DNA of 64,000 bases from Onthophagus taurus. Lineage: Eukaryota > Arthropoda > Insecta > Coleoptera > Scarabaeidae. Numbering within the stretch: position 1 is the stretch's first letter; every line of letters starts with the position of its first letter. The notes beneath the pieces were generated by a model. That model ran no database searches. It saw only the letters and a program-made list of their open reading frames with translations, and was not told where the DNA came from. A program made the translations under genes and the position numbers. This document shows positions 19,340 to 33,700 of the stretch, piece by piece. The stretch covers positions 35,099,501 through 35,163,500 of the forward strand of contig NC_091966.1 of NCBI RefSeq assembly GCF_036711975.1, given 5' to 3'.

Positions 19340-20839
19340 AGAATCATTCCATAAAAAGCGGATTTTAATTCCATTAAAATGATGAGATGAAGAGTTTTAT
19401 TTATTTTCATCTCTTACTTACGAATAGTCTGATTTTCTGGTACTAAGAAAAGTTTGATACTGGTTTAGTAGAAACAGTTACAAAAATATATATAATTATT
19501 TCATGTTTATATAACATAAAAAATTTAGTTAGAAATAAAAAATTTGTTTCAATAAGTACTTGTTTTTAAACTTTATTTTTTTATAATACACAAAGGTGAA
19601 AATAATAAAAACGCTACAAATGTACAAGTTCGAGTTTAATACACGTTTTATCACATTGTAAAGTAAATATAAAAATAAGAACACGAAATGTTGAATGAAA
19701 TGACTTTTACGTATAGATTTGTCCAAATTAAATTACAGATTCGCATGGTGATCCGTAAATTAGGAATGTTAATAAAATCTATTGCATTTATTTTTAGTGA
19801 AATTAAAGATAAGAGTTTTAATTAAATTAAGTACATTAAGTTTGTTGGTTTGATTAAAAACGTGTTTGTAATAAAAAACGATTTTTTGACACTTTTACTG
19901 AATCAATATCACATTCTTTGCTGTTGTGATAAAGAAATACTAAACAAAGAAAACTAAACCATGAAAGAAAAACAAAGTTTCTTAAGAACCTAAAAAAATC
20001 TATTCGACGTGCGTTCGCTTTTACTTTTTATTTTATTAACTACACAACAATTGGCAAGTTTAATACGTTTTATAAATTCTATCTAATTCTAAACTTTTCT
20101 TTATTTAAAAATGTTTTTTTTATAAACATTTTTATTCTTTTACAGGATTTTTACTGTGAAATGTATTTTTTTGGGCCGGATTTAGGTTAAATTACTCTAT
20201 AAAGAAACATCTAATTAATCAAGTAATTCTCTAACTAATTTTATTTTAATTAATTTTTTAATCTGTGCCCCGCTAGAAAAGCAATCTATTTATTGAATCG
20301 TTTTACATTAACATTTATCAGTCGGATATTTTTATTTAATTACTACTAAAATATCTATAAATAATAATCTAAGAGCTGCTATTATGAAATTAAAAAAATC
20401 CTGATTCGCTGTGTATTAGAATATGTGCTATTAAAAGGCAATTATAATTATTTTATAAAAATAAAGAGAAAATCCAAGATTCCAGTCTTTTTTTAGTTTC
20501 AACTTCAACTGATATTTTTGTTCTCGATTATTTCTTTTTAATTTTAATTTAAAACGTAATTGTACTCTTATTGGTCACCAAAAATGTTTTTGTTTTAATT
20601 ATAACAATAAATTTATCAAATCCATAGATAAAAATTCCAATTCCTAGATTTAAACAACAATGAGCAACATCGACTAAAAGATTTAATTTTTTTTTAATTA
20701 TAAATTGGTCAAAAACATTTTTTATTTAAACATTTTTTTATTTAAACATTTTTGTATCTAAATAGTTTTTAATTAAATTAACCAAAGAAGATGAATGAGT
20801 ATTTTTTTTAACATGCAACCCTAACAATCATTTAATTTT
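19340..20839 (-). other. AT-rich region downstream of the coiled-coil gene stop (probable 3' UTR in part)
   Basis: This follows the stop codon (20840-20842) of the minus-strand coiled-coil gene. It is very AT-rich, with homopolymer runs and several TTTATT (AATAAA on minus), and no coding frame. How much is transcribed cannot be told. Confidence 0.4.
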
Positions 20840-21757
20840 TTATTTTTTAATGCGATTAATTAATTTCCGAAACGACGCGGTCCATTTAGTTCGCGTTAAT
20901 TTGGCACATTCCGCCTCATCCAACGTTCCTTTTGGACTAAACTTTTCTTTCGGCGTCGTTACATTACTTTTACAATCTCCGCATGCATCAGAAGAGAATC
21001 CAGAATCGCTACTAAAACCTAAAAACGAAATTATTTATTAAATTATTTTATTATTAAATATGTAATGAATTAATTACCCCTTGCACTATCCGTGGTCATG
21101 TGTCTAATAACAACGTCGCATCCTTCAGCTGGTAAGCTATTGGAAGTTGTATCTGAAGTATCATCCATGTAACTGATTGCTAATTCTGCAAAAGGAACGC
21201 TTAACGAAGAACATTCGCTTTGTTCTGCCATACTTAGTTGGCAAAACCATTCGGAAAGGCTCTCTCCTTCGCCGTGAATCGGGGATGGTGGTGGTTTAAT
21301 CATATTTTTCATTTCTAAGAATGGTGTTTGAAGACAAGAAAATAATTTTTTTCTACGAACAAAAAGAAAATCGTTTAGAACGTTAAATTTTAATCAAAAC
21401 TGATAAAATATTAAAAAATTAAAAGATAATCCATATAAACATCATTATCTTACAATTAATTCAAAATAGATAAATTTCTTACTCGTATTTTTGATGGTTA
21501 CTCGGATGATTTCTTGACATATTTCCAAAAACAGCTCTGGTATAGGCGCAAACAGAACATTTCCTTCGTTTGCACGTGGCCAGGTGTTGCATCGCTTTCT
21601 GAAATTGCGAGCTAAGTGTCGCCTCTCGCCCGGCTTCTTTCTCATTCGACGGCATCTCAACGGCACTCTTATTATGAGATCTACATGACACTTGAGTCAA
21701 GTATTTTCCCAAACCACCCTTACGCTCCAATTCTAAGGCTTCCTTCAACTGATCATT
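20840..21757 (-). CDS. Coiled-coil gene, exons 6 to 8 (C-terminus)
   Basis: Exon 6 (21483-21757) begins NDQLKEALELERKGGLGKYL and contains FQKAMQHLATCKRRKCSVCA. Exon 7 (21078-21352) uses the acceptor ttgttcgtag. The nearer cattcttag would break the frame. It reads KKLFSCLQTPFLEMKNMIK, then GEGESLSEWFCQLSMAEQ. Exon 8 (20840-21018) gives GFSSDSGFSSDACGDCKSN and ends TASFRKLINRIKK, TAA. Donors are gtaaga and gtaatt. Confidence 0.85.
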
Positions 21758-24700
21758 CTAAAAAGAAAATTAATTTTAAAACATTTTAATGTTGATGTTT
21801 TGATTAGAAATAAATAGCGTTGAAAATAAAAATTATTTTATAGGTGAATGGTTGTGTTGGGAAATTGTGCAACGATTCCGTTTTCGTTTAGCCTAGATAC
21901 CTATATCCAGATAACGGCAATGAAATCTATTAAAACTATTAGAGACGAGTGGGTTTGCGTAGGCATCTGTTGTTGAAAACGCGTTTATCCCGCTCCAATA
22001 GTTTATTATTAGATATAATTTTTAAAAGGTTTGGTTTAAAACTTTAATGCGTTCAATTCGATTGAATTCAACGAACGATGTGTCAATGACACCGTTTTTA
22101 TTTTATAATCGCCCAGAAAGAAATTGCTAACGAGCATGAACCTCATTCATTTTTAACCCATTTTTTCGCTAATTCTTGGGAAATTTTATGTATAAACAAT
22201 AACAAGAAAATCTAACAAACCATAATTACAACGATTATAAAATATTAAATAATGAATCAATTAAATATTAATAGTATGTTTTCAATGCAATGTCGGGGAA
22301 AAATTGATCTAGATTACTTCAAATTATTTTTTTTAAGACTTATATAAATATATTGCAGAACAAATTACGTTATATCCACTCAAAATTCATATTTGATAAC
22401 GTCAACAGGTATAAAAAGTAAGATATAACGCTTATTGCATTATATTGCCAGTTACAAATTGAAGATAAAGCGAAGATAAAATAATATTTCAGTAAGGAGC
22501 AAATTTATGTCGGTGAAAGCTAAAAAATCGTTTCTTATAATCGTACTTATATACAGCTTACAAATTCTACAGCGAAATTTGGTACAAAGTGCTGAACGCC
22601 CAGGCATACGACGCAATTTTAGTTTTTATCGGGATAATGATCCAAAACACAAATTAAGAATCGTATAGTGGTGGCTTATTTGGATTTGCCCTCACTTAAT
22701 GTTTTGACCAAAATACAGGGTGTTCCGGTGACTCGGGGCATAAAATTAACCTCATATACTAGAGCAAAAATGATGACGATTTGTGAAAAAAAATTATTAT
22801 AAAAGTCTTCAAATGGCTAAGATATGGGTCATCAAAGTTCAGAAATGTTAACACATTTTTCTAAATATTTTCAATACCATTTATAGTAGAGCGTTGAAAT
22901 TTGGTACAGAGTAAAAAAAATATCAAGCAAAATCATTGAACCAATTTTGACTTTGATCGGGCGGCGGCAACCATGCTATACAGGATGTCCCTAAAATTTG
23001 TTTGCCCAGAACTTTTTTGTTCGCTCGTAACCCTACATTTATTTTTGTACTTTTTAATAGAAAATTTATTTTAGAAACTATTATCACTCTTTGAAAATTT
23101 TGATAACATTTACCGTTTTCGAGTTATACGCGAAAATGTTAAGCTTTGATTTCAATCGTAACAAATAAAAAAAGGAAACATATTCCGCAAGATCTGATTG
23201 TGAGTTGGCGATGACAATTCAAAAACGAACTGAGCTAATAACCATTATTTGCATACATTTCTAAGTGCAGACTTAGTTAAATCCAGTGTTAATTTATTTT
23301 AGTTGAATAAAAGAATGTAATTTCCAAAACAATAAATTTAATTTCCGGTTACAACAAACAAGAACATAACAAAAAATCTAACAAAAATATTAACAATAAC
23401 AATAAAATTATAAACAAATAGTAATAAATAAAAAAGAACAAAAAAATACTAAAGCAGATGCACGCCTGATATCGCCGTCTTAAATTAAAGCGCACTATGC
23501 GGAGAACATCGATCTCAGTTTGAAGTTGATCAAATGAATCAACAATTCGCAACCTCAGTTGATCAACTCGTTTTCGATCAACTGATTTAAACGCAGTAAA
23601 TTAGCGATTTAACGCGTCCCCATTAATAAAAATCTACAGGTGTAAGATCCGGCGATCGGGGGGCCAACTTATCGGTGCACCTATTCCTAGTCCAATCCAC
23701 CGTCCCGGAAAACGTTCCCTCAGAAATTCTTGGTCAGCTTGTGTGCTATGCACAGGAGCACCATTATGCATATACCACATTGCTTGCCTTGTGTTTAAAG
23801 GACCGTCATCTAAAAAATCATCTAATTCTTCTAAATGTCGCCTGTATGTATGTCCATCCAGCCTTGATGGCAAGAAAACGGGTCCAATAATTACATCGCC
23901 CATAATGCCAGCCCAAACGTTAAGAGAAAATCTCCATTGTGATTTCCAAGTTTTCTTAAATCTTGGATTTTCGTCCGCCCAACTATGTAAATTTCTCAAA
24001 TTGAAGATTCCATCTTTAGAAAAAGTGGATTCATCTGTAAAAAGGACTTTTTCTTAAAACTGATCATCAATTTGGATTTTGTGCTGCATTATTTGACAAT
24101 ATTGCAGTCGCAGTGGGTAATCAGCAGAGCTCGGATTCTTCGGTACCTAAGTCCAGTCGACCAGTTCATGAATGTTGCGTTATTAACGAGCGACGCATAG
24201 CCAAGGTCCCGAGTTCACTGGTCTGCAGCGTTGTCATGGTAATCCATAGACGCGCATTAGCAAAGATCTGTATTAACACTAAATAAGCAAGTAATTATGT
24301 ACATTATCATAATTTTTCTCGACTCTCAGTTCCTATTTGGTGCAATGATTGAATAATAATGACTTTTTCTAAATTTACTTCAGAAAATGACGACCGTTTG
24401 GGTGTTAAAATGTCTTTGAGTTTAGAAAATGTTCTTTCGACGTCACAACTGGTAGCTAACGCAAATGCTACATTGTCGTCAATTTATGTGAACGTATCGT
24501 CAAAAGTCGCTATTAAGTGTTGAATAAATTATAAAAACTAAAACAATAGGGTAATTCAGTTAATAAAAATAAAAAAATTAACTCTTAATAGAAGTAGTTT
24601 TAAATTATAAAACCTAAAACAACACGCACTTCTAATTATGAAAAAGCAAGAAAATATTCGATGATAATTAAATAAAATATTCAATATACTCGGTTTGGAA

Positions 24701-27700
24701 TTATAAAAACTGAAACAATAGTACAATTCTAATTCAGAAAATGAAATGGATTTAACGATAAATAAAGGATATTAAATGAATTGGCACTGAATTCTCGGAA
24801 CGCAACACGGATAAATACAGGCCTAGCATGCTTGTAGATGTGTGAGCGATCGGAACGGTAGATCGCGTGGTGGGAGTGCTTTATGATCGCGCCCCATAGG
24901 TTCTCCGCTGGCGACGCTACTGAGACGGTACCGAAATATCCGAGCTTTGGTAATCAGCCAGTAGAACTTCCTGAACTTTGTAATAATGAAATGGATAAAG
25001 CTGTTGCTCGTGAAGAACACTCCAGACAGTTGTTTTTGAAGTTAAAAAGTGCCTCGCCATATCCAAAGTACTAGCTGTAGTATTTTCTTCTACGTAGTCT
25101 AGAATATCTTCTTCTAGTTCGGGTGGTCGGACTGATCTTACGTTACGGTTGTTAGTAAATTTCGGCTTAAACGTCCCATTTTCCCTTAAACGGGTTTCAA
25201 TCCTTAAAAATGTTTTTCGATTGGGCGCTCTGCGATTCGGAAATTTCTCCCGATAACGGTTAGCGGCTGCTACGGCGTTTCCATGACATTCCCCTAATGT
25301 CAAAATCATGTCAGTTTGTTCACTAAATGTCTAACTCTCCATTTTGAACACTTAAAATTAATAAAAACTTAACTAACAAAAAACTATCATTTGTGTTTAA
25401 ACGACATAAGCCAGTTGACAGCTCAATTTGTTTTTTTAATTGCCGTGGCCAACCTTGACTTTTTCGAAGTTTTTGTTTTTTAGTGTTACCATTGAAATCG
25501 AAGCTTAATATTTTCGCGTATAACTCGAAAACGGTAAATGTTATCAAAATTTCCAAAGAGTGATAAAAGTTTCTAAAATAAATTTTCTATTAAAAAGTAC
25601 AAAAATAAATGTAAGGTTACGAGCGAACAAAAAAGTTCTGAGCAAACAAATTTTAGGGTCAGCCTGTATAGCATGGTTGCCGCCGCCCGATCAAAGTCAA
25701 AATTGGTTCAATGATTTTGCTTGATATTTGTTTACCCTGTATCAAATTTCAACGCTCTACCATAAATGGTATTGAAAATATTTAGAAAAATGTGTTAAAA
25801 CTTCTGAACTTTGATGGCCCATATCTTGACCATTTGAAGACTTTTATAATAATTTTTTTTCACGAATCGTCATCATTTTTGCTCTAGTATATGAGGTTAA
25901 TTTTATGCCCCGAGTCACCGGAACACCCTGTATACGAAAGTGTAAAATATCCAATAAAGAAGACTTGAAAAAAGTGCTACTTGAAGAACATTACGCCACA
26001 AGTAACCATAAAAGTAGTCGAATAATAATATAATAATAATTCTTTATTGATGATATGTCAGCCGAAGCTATTTCACAAGTCATACATCAGCAGAAAATAC
26101 AGAATATAATGTACATTATTTAGACAAACACAATATTTTCTTGTTATGATGGAAAAACAGTATATAACAAATATATGCACTAGCTAAATAAGGAACAGTG
26201 AATAAATATAAATTGGTGGGTGACAAGAAAAACGGCGAGATGGTCACATCAATGCAGTAAAATCACTGGTTAGAAATTTATCCACACTGTAAAAGGCCTT
26301 ATCAAGTACATACCTTTTTAATACTACTTTAAATTTCAGTGCTTCTAAATTTCTCACTCGTTCTGGTAAAGCGTTATACAGGGCTTCCCAAAACTCACGG
26401 GACAGAGCTATAAGTTTTGAACGAGTGAAGAAAAAAATTTTAATTTTAATTTGGGGATTACTAAAGAGTAATAAAAACTACATTCTTAGATAGTTTAGAA
26501 CTTCCATGCAATGCATTTTTAAATAGCAACCTCTGTCAATTTTTACCTTATTTTAAAGGTAATGAAAAAAGAAACATAACCCCATATACCAAAACCCGAT
26601 ATCTTAATTCTTTCAAGAACTATGAGGGGTTGACTACCAAATGGGAAAATAAAATGTTTTCATGTTTTTTTGCACGTTTATTACGATTTTTATAACAAAT
26701 GTTCAAGTTGTCGACCTTCTTCGGTCTGGCAATGACCCAAACACTCATAAATGGAATTTTGAAAAATCAGGAGTATATCCCTAGTGATATTGGTTTCTTC
26801 AAGTATACTATTTTCCAAATCATTTAGTGACCCTGGTTTTGTTGCATACACTCTATTTTTGAGAAACTCCCAAAAGAAAAAATCGAGTGGTGTTAGATTA
26901 GGAGATTGTGTTGGTCACTCAATTTCACCTCTTCTACCAATCCAACGGTTTGGAAACGTGCGACTTAAAAAGTCTCGGACTGCGCGACTAAAATGTGGAG
27001 GAGCACCATCTTGTTGGAACCACTTAATTGTCAATACCATTACTTGGAACTACTTGATTTTCTAATAGTTGCAGATATGTGTCTCCGTCTAAATTTCCAT
27101 TAATAAAAAATGGACCAATTACATTCTCTCTCATAATACCAGCCCATACATCAATTTTCTGCAGTCTCTGAATATGATCTTGTGAAATGACTAGGTGAAA
27201 CTTACAGGGGAAATAGTTATTTTTTTTTCAAAATTCTGTGGACTGAACTTTTACCAATTTCATGTACCCGAGACGCTTTTAATAAGGAACTTTAAATAAC
27301 ATGTTGTGTCATAAAGTTGAATATTTTTGGTTTCTATACTCTGTTTTTAAACCAGGAGGAGTATTTTAAATTTGTCACCAGATTGACCTTGTATGTGATT
27401 GGTTGAATGCGAGGAAGGATTCACACACAGGCAATTTTGAATTATGAATTTGACGGTTTTGTAAAATTATATTTTAAAATAAATACACTCATAACTTCAA
27501 TGTTAATTTGTATGTTTAGTGTTGACGATGACAAACGAAAATAAACACAGTAATAAGTAAATAAATAAATAATAATAATTATTAATTTAAATTTACCGCC
27601 AACATATCTAGTGACATTTTCTGGTGATTTTTCCTAGTGTAAATCTGACTTTCGCGTTTACTCCTTTTGGTTTAAAAACAGAGTATAGTTTGTATATTGC

Positions 27701-30700
27701 CAAAAAGCCTAAAAAAATCCCCAACTTTAAACTCACTTCTGTTGGATTTTGCACTGTATCAAATAAGCTGTAAGCCACTGTAAGTACCGACACTGTTTTT
27801 AATTTATTAGACCATACAGAATCAAGAAATAACCCCAAAATATTTGTTCTAAATTGTACATTTCGTTTTTTTTATATCTGTCAAATTGCTGTAAAGATGA
27901 CAACACTTGATAAATTTTGTTATATTTGAAATCAAGTTATGTCACACGTTTTTACAATAAATTTGTACTTCGTTAAAATCCTATTCAAAAATTTATGTAT
28001 TCGTTTCTTAACATCAATTTTATTATTTAGTTACCGAAAATGTTACTAGAAATCAGAAATATTTTCTAGGGACCCCAGGTAATATCAACAAAAACCCTAA
28101 AAGTTTGACATTGACATAAAAAAAATACTTATCATTTAAAGTCTTTTATGTCAATTAAGTTTATTCTTGCGCGTTTCATTAATATTTGGTTTAGGTATAT
28201 AAAAAAAAACGTTTCAGGCATAACAAACTTAACATTTCCATGGTGAACATGTTCAATGAATTCAGTTGGTGCTGAAGCGCCTCAGCCGCAAGCGATCTCG
28301 GTTAAACTAAGAACAGAGAAAGTACAATTTTATCTAATTGCAAAGTGTTATTCGGAATTGTGTCAACGTGGCGTGGTTTGATTGTAATGACTCGGCCGCA
28401 AGCGACCTTTGTTTTTGTTACAATTAGTCGTAAAAAATTTAAGCCAAAGTCGCTAGAAGCCGAGGCGCTATAATGAAGGCCTTTAAAGATAGGGAGTGAT
28501 TGTAACAGTTAATGAAAAATTGTTTTCTCCAAAACGATAAGGAATTAAAAAATTAGAACTATTTGAGGTTAAAAAGAAAAGTTTAAGGTTAGTTTATACC
28601 AAATTTTAAGTTTCTATGGAGAACCATTTCCTACAATCTATACGTTCGTACAATTTAACATTTATTGAAAGTGAGGTTATAGAAAAAAAATCGTTTTCTC
28701 CAAAACAGTGAATGATTAAGGAAAAAAACTTTTTGAGGTTATGAAGGAACGTTTAAGGTTACTTTATACCAAATTTTATGTTTCTATAATAAACACTTCA
28801 TTTTATAGGAATTTTTAGATTTATTTGAACATGTATTAAAAGTGAGGTTAATGAAAACACTGTTTTTTTCTAAACCGGCAAGAATTAAGAAATGAAACTT
28901 TTTGAGGTTATAAAGGAACGTTTGAGGTTGGATTTTACCAAATTTTAAGTTTTCATGATGAACAGTTTAATTTATAAAAAATTTTAAAAATCACCTATTT
29001 AATTAAACGTGTTAAAAGTGAGGTTAGACATAAAAATTATTTTCTCCGAAATGGTTAGGAAATAAGAAATGAAAGTTTTTGTAGTTATTAAGGAAGGTTT
29101 ATGCTTACGCTATACCTAATTTTAAGTTTCTCCGATTAATTACTTTAACAAAAAATTTAGAAAACTGCCGATATTAATTTGACGTTTATTAAAAGATAAG
29201 TAATTGGAGGGTCTACACTCAACTTTTTCACAATTTAATGGGATTGATAGACCAACATCTGCAAACCGTTTAGGATAAATGATGGTACATTAAATTTTAT
29301 TAACTGGAGTAGCCTAGAGTCAACTTTCTCGCATTTCTATATGGCATTGATAGATTCAGATCATTTGTAAAATGTCTAAGGATAGATAATGGAATATTAA
29401 AATTGAAAATAGCGCAATCATTTTTTGTACTTGATTCAGTTACCTCATTTCATTGAAAATTTATATCTCAATGTTTATCATGATTATCAAACCTCATACA
29501 ATATTTGATTAATGTTATCAATTTAAACGGTGAAGGTCGTATTATGTCAATGTTTGCAAGAATAATGAATGAAATTAGATAAGTAAAATATATTTATATA
29601 GTATCTATAAAAAAATGTTCAAAATGATTAGTTAGGCACAATTATTTGCAGTTTTAATTATAATGTAGTATAAGAATGCTAATTCAAAAGTACTATTATT
29701 AGATAAATAATAAAAAATGTTTGAGAGTGCATGGAATGATTCTTTAAGCTGTTATTATAGTCAATCAAATAGATTAGCAGAAAAAGTTGTGGGAATAACT
29801 AAAGACGCGATTAAGGAGCAAAAACTATGACTTCTTAATGAATTTTACTGAATGCAGAATTATTCCTTTGCCACAACTAGGATTTCTCCTGCTCAATTAG
29901 ACTAATAAATGAAGAAGTAACAAAGAGAAAAAAATGATGGATAAATAGAAGAATAAAAATTTATACTATGATTAAACAGCAAAAGAGTACAACCGTTTAA
30001 TGCAAATGATTATGATTTTCCTTGATTTGCCATAAATTAGATTCATTAGAAGCTTTTTTGAACCCAATTGAAGCTTAATCCGGATATTTCAAATTTTATG
30101 GATTTAATTTTTTTATTTTTGCAATTTTTCGGTTGTAACTAAAAAATGATGATTGTACAAACTATGTAGGTTATGATAAAGACATTTTTTATGTTTGTTA
30201 TGAACACTAAAAGTCCCGTTAAGTACTAAAAAATCACTTACCGTTGTTTTTTTTAGTTTGGAAAGTTTGGTGATGTGCAAATTGATCGCCTAAATAATGT
30301 TAAAATGGGGTCGAATACCGATCGGGTTTTGTAACGCGCGAAAATAGCCATCGAGATTGGAATTTTCAAATTAATTTCGAGCTAGAAAATAGCACCCATT
30401 GTTTGTACTAAGTAAATCAGTTACAACCATTTTGTTTAGGATTAAACCAATTTTCGCTTCGCCTGTTCTTTTCAAGTTTATAAATAGTGATGATTCCATA
30501 CGATTTCAATCCGCGTGTGATTTTTTTTACAATGCAAAAAAGTATCGCGACCCTGGACCATGTTTTTACTTTTTTTTTTTCGCATTATTACGTAATTATA
30601 ACGTTACGGTACGTAATTTCAACAAAGTATAAGTTATCACGTCGTGAATTAAAATTTTAAAAAAAAACCGGTGCAGAATTAAGTGTGTGTAAACATTAAA

Positions 30701-33700
30701 CATATGGGTACAAAAAAAATAAATAAGAATCGAAAGCGGATTATTTTTTTTATGTACCGATCGATTTAAATCGATAATTAGATTAAATTAGAATAAATGA
30801 GCCTGCTTTGATCTCGTTTTTCAAGCATTTTCACCACTTAAAGGAAAAGTTTTTAAACTATCCATTAAGTTAACTTAACTCTAATATTTAATCAATCAAA
30901 TAGATGCTAAAAAAGTTTCCAACATTAAATTCAAATTTTCCCAAATAAATTTAAAAAGACTTAAAATAAATACAGTAAAATCTCGATATAACGGATTAAC
31001 ACGGAGTAGGGAGTGTCTGTTATAGCTAAAAGTAATAGTAATAGTATGAATAATTTTAATGCACACAAATTCGGACAGCTCCACATCGCTGAGTTCAATC
31101 TACGTGGCTTTATATTTATACTAAGGACGAGAATCTAAGAAGAGTGCTACATCCTGGGATAGGTGCACAGTAAAACTAGAACTAATACTAGACCTAGAAA
31201 GATTCGGGTTTAACGATGCGTCTTCAGACTTTAGAAAAAACGAGGCAGCCGAGGCAGACAAGTAAACTTTTCTTTAATACAAATGCATTACTTATAATAT
31301 ATATTATATATATATATTACTTAGAAGCCGAGGCAGCACTTCAAGGTTTTCAATAATACCATATTATTTAGAAACCGAGGCAGCCATACTGCCGAGGTAG
31401 TAATTCTAGTTCTTAAAATAATGTAAACTTTTCTTTAATACAAATGCATAACTTAGAAGCCGAGAAAGCCACAGGTCCTAGTACTTAAAATACAGGCTGA
31501 TTCTCAACCTATACGCATAAACTTGGGGATTTATTCCTCGAGACAAATAATGGGTAATAGATGAAAAAAATTGTAGTAAAAGATTTTTAGTTTCATAGGT
31601 GTCCGATATATGCGTCGACATCTAGATAAGGTGCTGCCTGGAAGATGGACAGATCGAGGTAGACCATTGGTCTGGCCATCTCGATCGCCCGACTTCAATC
31701 CTCTTGATTTTTATTTTTGGGATCACTTAAAAAGCATAGTGTACGTCAGCGAAGTTAATACTGAGCAAGGGTTGCGAAATCAGATACAATCAAATACTGA
31801 GGTTTAGGCAGCGCTATCATATTATCTCCAAAGAGTACAGTCTTTGCATCCAGAAATCATCTTACACAGTAACACCAAACTATCTCATCTGTTTAGAACT
31901 GATATCACCATACTTATTTCATCTTCTGCTAAAAACTGTTTACATACATATGAATGTGTCGTTTGCTCATCTGATTGCAAGAGTTGCCTGCACTAATGAT
32001 GCATAGTGAAATTTAGTAACGAGATGAAGAATGACATGTACGGAGCGAACAATATTGAGGAAAATGTTGAGAGCATCAAAAAGATTCACTGAATGATTGC
32101 AAAATCAAGGTTGAGTGCTACGTCGTCCTCTTGGCTGATACTGAGGATGGCATATAGTGGTTAACACAGGCATTTAACATTGCATCTGAGGAAGTGAATA
32201 CTGAGGAAGTTAATACTGAGCAAGCCATTTTAAAATCTTATATGTATTATTGATTTAAAAGTCAATTTCACGGATATCTAGGAAACTAAAAACCTTTTGC
32301 TACAACTTTTTTCACCTATTACTCATTATTTGTCATGAGGAATAAATCCCCAAGTTTATGCGTATAGGTTGAGAATCAGCCTGTATAGTTTTAGAACTAG
32401 AAACATTCGGGTTTAGCCGTCTTAAAAGACGTACGGCTAAACCCGAATATTTCTAGTTCAAGTGTTTTGTGAATCTCAACACAATCCAAAGTCATAACAT
32501 CATTGATAACGTTGACAGGAAAATTCTCGATTTAGTACTGCAGCAATCCATTTACTACGATTTATAGAATCCTTAGATGAGATGTTATAAATTTAAGATA
32601 CGCTGTAATTTAAGATCTGTAGAAAATATTCCTGTAGTCACCCTTAAATCCGTTTGCAACATGTTCACAAAGTTACGGATCGATAAGTATAACTTTTAAG
32701 TATAATGAGTTACAAAACGGTATAATTTTGCAGTGATAAAGTGTTCTAGATACGATGAGTAATGTTATCTGGAAAATTCCTGTTTCTACTCTTTAACCTT
32801 TAGAGGACCACTTAAGTGGTGGTCTATGTTATCAGTACTTTGTATATGATAAATATATCATATGAAGTACATTTTGTATCCATTTTCTTCAGACAATATG
32901 TTACCTGAAATCCTGGCTCGCTAAAGGTTAAAGATAAGCTACTCGCTACAGACAACCTAAGCAAGTAGATTGCTATTTTGAAATTGGCACTTCCATTGAG
33001 GACGTCTCTGAATAATGTTTAATCAATAAACATCACACATCAGCCAAAAAGGTTTCATTGAGTAAAGTGAAAGAAGATTTGCCAAGGAGAAGGGTTACAT
33101 GTTTATCTATATACCGGATGTGTAAAAATCCTTATTGATGAAAAGCATTATGGTGCAAAAAGTTTCAAAAACTATGAGAAATGGAAAGAGATGAACTATG
33201 CCATTAATCATGTCGAGTGTTTAATTTATGTCTATGATTAAAAAACTTCTTGTTTCCCGCATTTCCTCACCTCTTGATTGTTTCAGATTGCAATCTAGTC
33301 TAAAGAATCTTCACAAATTAACTCAAATTCATTCAGTTTCCTTTCCCGGTTTTCTTCCTCTATTAAAATTTGAAAAATTTTTTGCCATAAATTTTTTTAT
33401 TTCTTATTTATTCTACAACTCGAAATATATTTTTTCCATTTCACGTAGATCAAGCTTTTAATTCTATAAAAATATACGACAATCTAACTCTGAATGACAA
33501 TTAAAACTAGAACTAACTCTAGCATTAGAAGTAACAGTAGACCTAAAACTAGAAACATTCGGGTTTAGCCATCTTAAGAGACGTACGGCTAAACCCGAAT
33601 GTTTCTAGATCTAGTATTAGTTCTAGTGTTATTTCAATGAAAAATATACAACAATCTAACTAGAACTACCGTCCTTTGTTTATACATCGTATGGACAACT

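Larger units (their letters stand above)
22716..25930. mobile_element. IS630/Tc1-like DNA transposon with about 450-bp terminal inverted repeats
   Basis: The left end cagggtgttccggtgactcg is inverted at the right end (cgagtcaccggaacaccctg). The match continues for about 450 bp (to about 23165 and 25485), including gcctgtatagcatggttgcc and its near-copy. TA flanks both ends (22714-22715 and 25931-25932). The transposase lies on the minus strand in two blocks, with a hAT fragment between them. Such long TIRs are unusual for Tc1/mariner relatives. Element length is 3215 bp. Confidence 0.88.

Noticed and set aside
21310..21316. Acceptor cattcttag before M-K-N-M-I-K-P as the start of coiled-coil exon 7
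   Set aside because: It puts the join with exon 6 out of frame. The acceptor at 21353 keeps the frame and gives a total divisible by three.
32990..33480. Remaining pogo transposase within 30973-33825
   Set aside because: No D-N-x-x-x-H or CENP-B-like helix-turn-helix motif could be read in any frame; only the terminal repeats support the element.
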